28,255 bases of DNA from a virus: IMG/VR virus record IMGVR_UViG_3300031227_000303, positions 1-28,255 of that record. The stretch is one strand, 5' to 3'. The position numbers and the translations under genes were made by a program. How positions within the stretch are numbered: the stretch's first letter is position 1; every line of letters starts with the position of its first letter. The notes beneath the pieces are model-generated. The model worked only from the letters and a program-made list of their open reading frames with translations. It made no database searches and had not been told where the DNA came from. Positions 6,113-11,429 of this stretch are shown here, in pieces.

Positions 6113-6613
6113 ATGGTAGCAGACGAAAGACATTTTGGAAATATGCATGGTGGTACTAATGCTAAGAATGAGTGGCTTACTCCACCATCTATTTTGGACG
6201 CTTTAGGAGAATTTGATTTAGACCCTGCTAATGGTGTAAATATGCCTTGGGAAACGGCAAAACATAGTTTTACTATTAAAGACAATGGTCTAATGCAAAA
6301 ATGGTTTGGTAGAGTTTGGTGCAATCCTCCCTATGGTAGTGAATGTGGAGAATGGGCAAAACGATTGGCTTTTCATGGTAATGGAATAATGTTGACCTTT
6401 GCTCGTCCTGATACTAAGTGGTTTCACGAACATGTTTTTAATAAAGCAGAAGCTATTTTATTTATCAAAGGAAGGCTAAAATTTCATCATATTGATGGAA
6501 CGCCCGCTTCTAACTGTGCAGGAGCACCCTCTTGTTTAGTCGCGCATGGAGAAGAAAACGTAATTGCATTAGAGGACTCTGGATTAAAGGGTTATTTGGT
6601 ATATTTAAAATAA
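6113..6613 (+). CDS. Phage N6-adenine DNA methyltransferase (Dam-like)
   Basis: About 166 residues matching the phage-type N-6-adenine methyltransferase family. NEWLTPP near the N-terminus and FDLDPA form the SAM site, and VWCNPPYG is the catalytic NPPY motif of N6-adenine methyltransferases. The C-terminal part has FIKGRLKFH and a P-x-S segment usual for the family. The start is uncertain: ATG 6113 follows the upstream stop by 7 bases but lacks a good ribosome binding site, and an in-frame ATG at 6080 overlaps the upstream gene. It should methylate adenine in phage or host DNA, probably protecting against restriction or marking the genome. Confidence 0.88.
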   Translation: MVADERHFGNMHGGTNAKNEWLTPPSILDALGEFDLDPANGVNMPWETAKHSFTIKDNGLMQKWFGRVWCNPPYGSECGEWAKRLAFHGNGIMLTFARPDTKWFHEHVFNKAEAILFIKGRLKFHHIDGTPASNCAGAPSCLVAHGEENVIALEDSGLKGYLVYLK

Positions 6614-6624
6614 GGGATAAATAA

Positions 6625-7287
6625 ATGATTATCAACGAAAATGAAGCAAAACGAATCTTAAATAAATATATGGTTGGTCCTACTTATCAGAAAGGTATTC
6701 CATTACACTGTGAAGATTTGAAGAAAGGTATTCTTGGTTTTCCTTTGATTCAATATGGTATTATAACTACAAGTAGGATTCAACGCATTTTAGCCATTGG
6801 TTCGGCTTGGGGTTATGTGCCAAGGATTCTTGCAGAAGCAGCACAACAGACTGATGGTAGAGTTGATTTTGTTGATGCTTCTTATCATTATAAAAAAGAT
6901 GGTCATTGGTTGGCATGGGGTGGTACAGATAATTGGAGTAAGTTTGCTAACGACTATAAGGCAATGAAAGAATATTTTGATGGAATGCCGATTGACCTTC
7001 ATGTTCATACAATAGAAAATTATTGTTTATTGCGTCCTAATGATACGTATCAATATATTTATGTAGATGGAAATCACAGTTATGAGGGAACTAAATCAGC
7101 TTGTGATTTAACATACCCAATGCTGGAGTGTGGTGGATTCATGGTAATGCATGATACTAATGTTCAACATATAAATGATGCAAGATGTCAGGGACCAAGA
7201 CATGTGGCTGAAGAGATGCGAGGCAAATTCAAATCTTGTTTGGAATTTGGAGAAGCACCGGGTCTAACTATTTTCAGGAAAGAATAA
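6625..7287 (+). CDS. SAM-dependent methyltransferase, Methyltransf_24-like, second copy
   Basis: A 220-residue protein with RILAIGSAWGYVPR (motif I), VDFVDAS (strand 2 end), YQYIYVDGNHSYEG (motif IV region, typical of Methyltransf_24) and ECGGFMVMHDT. The order matches the larger methyltransferase at 4645, so they are distant paralogues. It starts in a GGGATAAATAAATG context. Its stop overlaps the ATG of the B12-type radical SAM gene (TAATG), so the two are probably translationally coupled. Substrate unknown. The neighbours suggest small-molecule or sugar methylation. Confidence 0.72.
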   Translation: MIINENEAKRILNKYMVGPTYQKGIPLHCEDLKKGILGFPLIQYGIITTSRIQRILAIGSAWGYVPRILAEAAQQTDGRVDFVDASYHYKKDGHWLAWGGTDNWSKFANDYKAMKEYFDGMPIDLHVHTIENYCLLRPNDTYQYIYVDGNHSYEGTKSACDLTYPMLECGGFMVMHDTNVQHINDARCQGPRHVAEEMRGKFKSCLEFGEAPGLTIFRKE

Positions 7288-8486
7288 TGTCAACAAAAGT
7301 AGCGTTATATATGCCGCAAAAACTCCATAGTGGGAAAGGTGTTCCAGTATGGCATTCTCCGGCCCTTGCTTATTTTTCTGCTGTAATAAAACGAGATTTA
7401 CCACAGTTTGAAGTTGTCTATAACCCCCCTGTAAATACTTTATCTCCCGGCGATTGGGCGTTAATTACTTCTGTTACACAGAATTATAATGCCGCCCTTG
7501 AATTGGGGGAGCAATTACATAAACAGGAAATTTGTACAGTTATTGGCGGTCCTCATTTTTCCGCATTACCTAATTTAGAAAATACCCCGTTTGATTTTGG
7601 GGTTATTGGTGAGGGGGAACTGGCCGTTCTTAAAATATTGTGCGGTGACTATGCTCCCGGTATTGTAAAAGAAGAACAAATTGAAGACTTAGATTGGCTC
7701 CCCATTGCTGATAGAGGTACCATCGGTGGTTATAAAGCTAATAATTGGGTAAATGGTTCTAGAGGCTGTCCTTTCAAATGTGCCTTCTGTTCTTCCAGAA
7801 TGATGTGGGGCAGAACCAGATACTTCTCCCCTCAGAGAGTAATTGAGGAAGCTGAGACTATTATAGGGCATAGTCCTTATCTATATTTTGTAGATGATAA
7901 TTTTACTCAAGATGCTGATAGGTTTATTGAAATTTGTGATTTAATGGAACAGAGACAATTTAAAAAGAAATTTTCTCAAATATATGCGAACATCAGGGCC
8001 GATGCATTTAGAAAAATTGATATTCTCCCACATTTGCGACGTGCCGGATTTAAGGGAGTCGCAATAGGGATGGAATCGGGATCAAATAATACTCTGAAAA
8101 AAATACGAAAAGGCGTTACAGTAGAAAAGAATCAAGAAACAATAGATAGGTTACATAAAGGTGGAATAGGGGTGGTAGCTTCTTTTGTTACGGGGATGCC
8201 AGATGAAACAAAAGAAGAAATAGAAAGCACAAAAGAATTTTTAGTTAAAAATAAGGAGAAGTGGTTGATTGCCGTTATTTATCCAGTTATGCCATTTCCC
8301 GGCACGGAGTTATGGGACATTGCAAAAAAGGATGGGTTAGTCTCAGAGGATATGAATTGGGATTTATTGAATGCTGATATGACATCACGAGATTGGGACT
8401 GGGATAAATATATTATCCTATCTGATAAACTTACAAAAGAAGATTTACAGTCCGTTTGTGCTTATTATAAACGAGGTCAGTATTAA
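7287..8486 (+). CDS. Radical SAM protein with B12-binding-like N-terminal domain
   Basis: A 399-residue protein. Residues 1-130 form a Rossmann-like domain with VIGGPHFSALP and DFGVIGEGE, as in B12-binding radical SAM (class B-type) enzymes. The classic DxHxxG cobalamin motif is not evident. The radical SAM core follows with C161, C165 and C168 (CPFKCAFC) and then FVDDNFT, GMESGS and VASFVTGMP as expected for the family. Members carry out methylations at unactivated carbons, ring formation or thiomethylation. The ATG at 7287 overlaps the upstream stop and has AGGA just before it. Its coupling to a methyltransferase and nearness to glycosyltransferase-like genes suggests a shared modification pathway. 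Confidence 0.85.
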   Translation: MSTKVALYMPQKLHSGKGVPVWHSPALAYFSAVIKRDLPQFEVVYNPPVNTLSPGDWALITSVTQNYNAALELGEQLHKQEICTVIGGPHFSALPNLENTPFDFGVIGEGELAVLKILCGDYAPGIVKEEQIEDLDWLPIADRGTIGGYKANNWVNGSRGCPFKCAFCSSRMMWGRTRYFSPQRVIEEAETIIGHSPYLYFVDDNFTQDADRFIEICDLMEQRQFKKKFSQIYANIRADAFRKIDILPHLRRAGFKGVAIGMESGSNNTLKKIRKGVTVEKNQETIDRLHKGGIGVVASFVTGMPDETKEEIESTKEFLVKNKEKWLIAVIYPVMPFPGTELWDIAKKDGLVSEDMNWDLLNADMTSRDWDWDKYIILSDKLTKEDLQSVCAYYKRGQY

Positions 8487-8539
8487 AATGAATAGAGAAG
8501 AAGTTTGTAGGACGTTGGGAGTTTTTGCGGTAGATATAA

Positions 8540-8827
8540 ATGCCTGAAGATAATGTAAGAAGAGCTTTTAGTAAAGTTAAAATTATTATGGATGGGCATG
8601 GACAAGGAAGATTATGGTTAGATGGTGTTGAAATTCGTGCCGTAGTTGGTTGGGATATAGCGACTAGAGTTGGGGATACAAATAGAATGACAGTGCAACT
8701 TTTAGTGGAAGAGGTAGAGATTGATGCTCCTGTAGAAGTCACTTTAGTAGATACAAATTATCCTCCTGAAAATATGTTTCCAAGAACACTAGACCACAGG
8801 GAATTGGAATTTTCTGGTGAAGAATAA
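8540..8827 (+). CDS. Hypothetical protein
   Basis: A 95-residue protein that I cannot assign. It is predicted to be rich in beta strands: GRLWLDGVEIRAVVGW is followed by MTVQLLVEEVEI and VEVTLVDT. It has no Cys, signal peptide or membrane segment and ends in an acidic tail. The ribosome binding site is weak. Its stop overlaps the start of the ligase-fragment gene. A small structural or regulatory phage protein is possible. Confidence 0.5.
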   Translation: MPEDNVRRAFSKVKIIMDGHGQGRLWLDGVEIRAVVGWDIATRVGDTNRMTVQLLVEEVEIDAPVEVTLVDTNYPPENMFPRTLDHRELEFSGEE

Positions 8828-9062
8828 AGATAAAACATTTGAAGATATTATGCTAGACCATTTATCTAAATATCAGATTTTATGTGAGATAATGAGATTA
8901 TCTAAGGAAATAAAACGCCACAATAATCTTTACTATCAAGAATGTATGCCAGAAATAAGTGATTATGAATATGACATGATGCTAAAGAAATTAGAAAAAC
9001 TGGAAGAAGAAAATCCAGAGTTTCTTTATCCAGACAGCCCAACACAGATAGTAGGACACTAA
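8817..9062 (+). CDS. Orphan N-terminal (Ia) domain of NAD-dependent DNA ligase
   Basis: An 81-residue protein. From about residue 27 it matches the first part of LigA: an Ile/Leu-Lys-x-His-Asn-x-x-Tyr-Tyr motif (KRHNNLYYQ), then PEISDYEYD, a Leu/Glu-rich helix, and PDSPTQIVG. In complete LigA proteins this Ia domain binds NMN of NAD and is required for the self-adenylation step, and the nucleotidyltransferase domain follows directly. Here the frame stops after QIVGH and no adenylation domain follows. It starts with GTG at 8817 overlapping the upstream stop (ATG at 8850 is an alternative). It may be a remnant, a NAD-binding stand-alone domain or a partner or inhibitor for host LigA. Confidence 0.75.
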   Translation: MKNKDKTFEDIMLDHLSKYQILCEIMRLSKEIKRHNNLYYQECMPEISDYEYDMMLKKLEKLEEENPEFLYPDSPTQIVGH

Positions 9063-9064
9063 AA

Positions 9065-9182
9065 ATGATTAATCAATTTGATTTATTAAAAAAAGATTGG
9101 AACGTTCTCATTAATTGAAGAATCTGATTACGTTGAGAATGCTAAATTACAAGAGCGTTTAAAGAATTTGGGGTATATGTAA
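9065..9182 (+). pseudogene. Frameshifted small gene (about 38 codons)
   Basis: ATG at 9065, preceded by AGGA, opens MINQFDLLKK and then runs into a stop after 17 codons. If one A of the seven-A run at 9088-9094 is skipped, the frame continues as IGTFSLIEESDYVEN to a stop at 9180-9182, just before the next ATG. So either the gene is broken, the run has one A too many, or a +1 shift occurs at the run. The product is too short to assign. Confidence 0.4.
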
Positions 9183-9407
9183 ATGCACACTGAACACGAG
9201 AGATGCGGTTGGTGTCGTAAAATAGGTCATTGTGATGATATGGTGGAGATAATGAATAGGACTTATGGTGATAGAAGTATTGACTGGTATTGTTCAGATT
9301 GTTTTTTTACTAATTTGGTTATAGAAGTATCAGCAAAAAGTAAAAGAGCTAGATTAATTTTTCACGGCATTACTAGAGATATTAAGGACGAAAAAGATGA
9401 AGGATAA
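9183..9407 (+). CDS. Small zinc-finger-like protein
   Basis: A 74-residue protein with C8-x2-C11 (CGWC), then C17, and a second pair C38-x2-C41 (CSDC) with nearby His residues, the spacing of a treble-clef or zinc-ribbon. The C-terminus is charged. It overlaps the second glycosyltransferase-like gene by 11 bases, so the two are likely translated together. No family assigned. Small zinc proteins in phages often bind host RNA polymerase or nucleic acid, but this is only a general possibility. Confidence 0.6.
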   Translation: MHTEHERCGWCRKIGHCDDMVEIMNRTYGDRSIDWYCSDCFFTNLVIEVSAKSKRARLIFHGITRDIKDEKDEG

Positions 9408-10122
9408 AACAGTAACAGTATGCACACCATTTGGTCCAAGGAAACCGTGGGTAGCAGATGTTTGGAAGCAGGGGGTCCTGAATTTAAGTCTCCCTGATGA
9501 CGCCCAATTCATTCTTTATAATAATACTGGGGATAAATATTTTCTTGACCCAATTCAGGAGTGGCTCAATCAAATAAACCCAACTTGGTTTTCTATCATT
9601 CTTCAAGATGGGGATACATCTTCATTTTGCGCCCTCAATCAAGCTCGTCCAATAGCCATAAAATTAAATAGATATTGGCAAGATTTTATTGACTTAGCGG
9701 ATACAGACTATATAATATCATTAGAGCATGACGTAGTTCCAAAATGGAATACATATAACGAGTTTGTCAAGAACATAGAGGAAACAGAGAATGCTGGAGC
9801 AATAGCGGCTCCTGCCAAAACAAGGCACGGGGCGCATAAGTATGTTACTATGGTGAGACAAGCAACAAGTGGGTTTAGTAATTTTGCATTTATGACGCCG
9901 AAGGAAACTGGCTTAGAGGAATGTGGGTGGTCATCTATCTGTTGTGTGCTATTTAAGACGGAGATACTGAAATCATATCAAGTAGAGGAAACAGATGGGT
10001 TTATGCTGAAGAGAGGCTTAGAGGGCGCTTTAATGCGCCATGTGTGGCTCTCAGGTCAGAGGACATATGTAAATTGGGGTTACTCAGTGAATCATTATCA
10101 GGATGAAAAAAATTATGTCTAA
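9397..10122 (+). CDS. GT-A-type glycosyltransferase-like protein, copy 2
   Basis: A 241-residue paralogue of the gene at 5410. The order of motifs is the same: TPFGPRKPWV, LYNNTGD, YFLDPI and an acidic ISLEHDVVP near residue 106 in place of EDDVVP. The change of the middle Asp to His in that motif could alter metal or donor use. A conserved SSICCVLFKTEIL segment matches SCVLFRGDVF of the first copy. It overlaps the upstream zinc-finger gene and the downstream Cys-rich gene. Two diverged copies suggest two different transfers, such as sequential sugar additions. No acceptor can be read from sequence. Confidence 0.62.
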   Translation: MKDKTVTVCTPFGPRKPWVADVWKQGVLNLSLPDDAQFILYNNTGDKYFLDPIQEWLNQINPTWFSIILQDGDTSSFCALNQARPIAIKLNRYWQDFIDLADTDYIISLEHDVVPKWNTYNEFVKNIEETENAGAIAAPAKTRHGAHKYVTMVRQATSGFSNFAFMTPKETGLEECGWSSICCVLFKTEILKSYQVEETDGFMLKRGLEGALMRHVWLSGQRTYVNWGYSVNHYQDEKNYV

Positions 10123-10381
10123 GTTTTGTGTTATTTGTAGGAATGGGGAGCGCTATGAAAGTGCGTTATGCCCACACTGTAATTCTGGTAAGGAGAAGAA
10201 AAGTATGTATAGAACCTATTGTTATTGTGCTGGGTATAATTTATTAGAATTTGATTGCTTATGTAACTATCATAACGAATTTGGAATGGTTATTGGAAAA
10301 TATACTCCTAATCAGATAAATGAGAAAGATAATGACGATCCTGATGAATATTTAGCTGATGACACAATTAAAAAAGGATAA
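10115..10381 (+). CDS. Small Cys-rich (double zinc-binding) protein
   Basis: About 88 residues from ATG 10115. C-x2-C (CVIC) and C-x2-C (CPHC) pairs are followed by CYC and CLC, enough ligands for two zinc sites. The C-terminus is acidic (DNDDPDEYLADD). An in-frame ATG at 10103 is too near the AGGA at 10100. It overlaps the end of the glycosyltransferase-like gene. A degenerate copy of its C-terminal tail is found about 190 bases downstream (10521-10568), indicating a partial duplication. Function unknown. Confidence 0.55.
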   Translation: MSKFCVICRNGERYESALCPHCNSGKEKKSMYRTYCYCAGYNLLEFDCLCNYHNEFGMVIGKYTPNQINEKDNDDPDEYLADDTIKKG

Positions 10382-10385
10382 ATTA

Positions 10386-10466
10386 ATGCACGTAGAAGCC
10401 CACAATGGAATGAAAAGATGTATAGATAAACACCTTACAAGTCGGTTTGAAGAAAAGCCAAATTAA
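10386..10466 (+). CDS. Possible 26-residue small protein
   Basis: ATG at 10386 is preceded by AGGA in an AGGATAAATTAATG context, like many starts here, and opens 26 codons (MHVEAHNGMKRCIDK onward) to TAA at 10464. It lies 4 bases after the upstream stop. The good initiation site argues for translation; the short length argues for caution. It may be a truncated gene next to the duplicated fragment that follows. Confidence 0.35.
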   Translation: MHVEAHNGMKRCIDKHLTSRFEEKPN

Positions 10467-10520
10467 CAACTGTGGAAATATTTGTTGAAGGCCTGTTGAC
10501 GTTTGGTGTGGCAACAAAAT

Positions 10521-10568
10521 GATAATATTGATGAATATTTAGCCGATAATATAATTTTAAAAAGTTGA
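10521..10568 (+). pseudogene. Degenerate duplicate of the preceding gene's C-terminus
   Basis: This stretch translates as DNIDEYLADNIILKS then stop, close to DNDDPDEYLADDTIKKG at the end of the gene at 10115-10381. The DNA also matches (GATGAATATTTAGC). No ATG leads into it, only TTG/GTG codons at about 10503-10509. It looks like the remnant of a duplicated small gene. Confidence 0.5.
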
Positions 10569-10577
10569 TAAAAAATA

Positions 10578-11249
10578 ATGGCTAAGATTTCAATAAAAGA
10601 GGTGCTAATCAAAGAGGAACTAAAAAAGGTTAGACTAGTTGCAGTTACAGAGCAGAGTTTAAATGATATATTTTTAAGTGGTAAAGATATTTGGCAATCT
10701 TTTGGGCTTGATGGGATCGTAGTTAATCCTAGAATTATATCTATACATCATGAAATAGAGAAGCAAAGATTGCTGTTAAAAATACAATCCCCATCATTTT
10801 CTCCTATTGAAGATGGGTGTGAGATTCCAATTATTATCTTATTGGTAGAAAGAAAGGATGAAAAAGAAGAAGTATCAGAGGAGACAGAAGCAGAAGCGGC
10901 AGATAGGATACTCCTTGAAGAGATGGAGGTAGCAAGGCAAGAAATTGTACAAGGAGGTTATAGAGTACGACCCAGAGCAGTTCCAATGGCAGAAAGTCCA
11001 TTTCCTGGTAATGCTTTTAGAGATTTAATGGAGAGTTCGGGGATAGAAGATTTTCGTAATAGGTCAATACAAAGAGAAACAACTGATGAACTTTTTAGAG
11101 AACGACCTCAGGCAGTTTCTTTTCAATCAAATGGTAGAAGAACAGAGGATACTCAAATAGATTCAGATGAATTAGAGGCGGCACGAAATACATTTATAGA
11201 GGAACAGGAAGATATTATAGAACGGAATAGGTCCACACTAGCTGACTAA
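10578..11249 (+). CDS. Hypothetical acidic protein before the terminase
   Basis: A 223-residue protein not recognised. The first 95 residues look like a compact mixed fold with IISIHHEIEKQRLLLKIQ and IPIIILLVERK strands. From about residue 95 it becomes strongly Glu/Asp/Arg-rich and low in hydrophobics (KEEVSEETEAEAADR), likely disordered or coiled, and it ends acidic. It is the last gene before the structural promoter at 11.3 kb. The place just before the large terminase is where a small terminase subunit is often found, but I see no helix-turn-helix and do not call it that. Confidence 0.55.
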   Translation: MAKISIKEVLIKEELKKVRLVAVTEQSLNDIFLSGKDIWQSFGLDGIVVNPRIISIHHEIEKQRLLLKIQSPSFSPIEDGCEIPIIILLVERKDEKEEVSEETEAEAADRILLEEMEVARQEIVQGGYRVRPRAVPMAESPFPGNAFRDLMESSGIEDFRNRSIQRETTDELFRERPQAVSFQSNGRRTEDTQIDSDELEAARNTFIEEQEDIIERNRSTLAD

Positions 11250-11308
11250 GAAATACGCGCAATATATTCTAATCTCTAATAAAATCTAATTATAACAAAC
11301 CAACCAAA

Positions 11309-11351
11309 ACTAAAATTTAGTTATTGAAATATCTCCAAAATATGATATAAT
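11309..11351 (+). promoter_or_regulatory. Structural-operon promoter P1 with upstream box
   Basis: TTGAAA (11324-11329), a 16-bp spacer and TATAAT (11346-11351), with TG one base before the -10 (extended -10). Five bases upstream of the -35 lies ACTAAAATTT (11309-11318), which is part of a 15-bp palindrome, 11308-11322. The same box, spacing, spacer length and TATAATG occur at 17831-17874. Predicted start is near 11358, 72 bases before the terminase ATG. Confidence 0.75.
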
Positions 11352-11358
11352 GTGACTC

Positions 11359-11379
11359 AATAGTCAGAAGTTGACTATT
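11359..11379 (+). promoter_or_regulatory. 8-bp stem-loop at the predicted transcript start
   Basis: AATAGTCA (11359-11366), loop GAAGT and TGACTATT (11372-11379) form a perfect 8-bp stem at about +1 to +21 of the transcript from P1. It could protect the mRNA 5' end or act as a repressor site in DNA. Confidence 0.45.
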
Positions 11380-11429
11380 TTGATATTGCTCAGAGTGATT
11401 CAAAATGAAGTCATTGGAGATAATTAGAA

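Noticed and set aside
8488-8547. 19-codon frame after the B12-type radical SAM gene
   Set aside because: Very short, with a poorly placed ribosome binding site; overlaps the next gene start.
10578-11249. Small terminase subunit
   Set aside because: Right place, but no helix-turn-helix or small-terminase motif can be seen.
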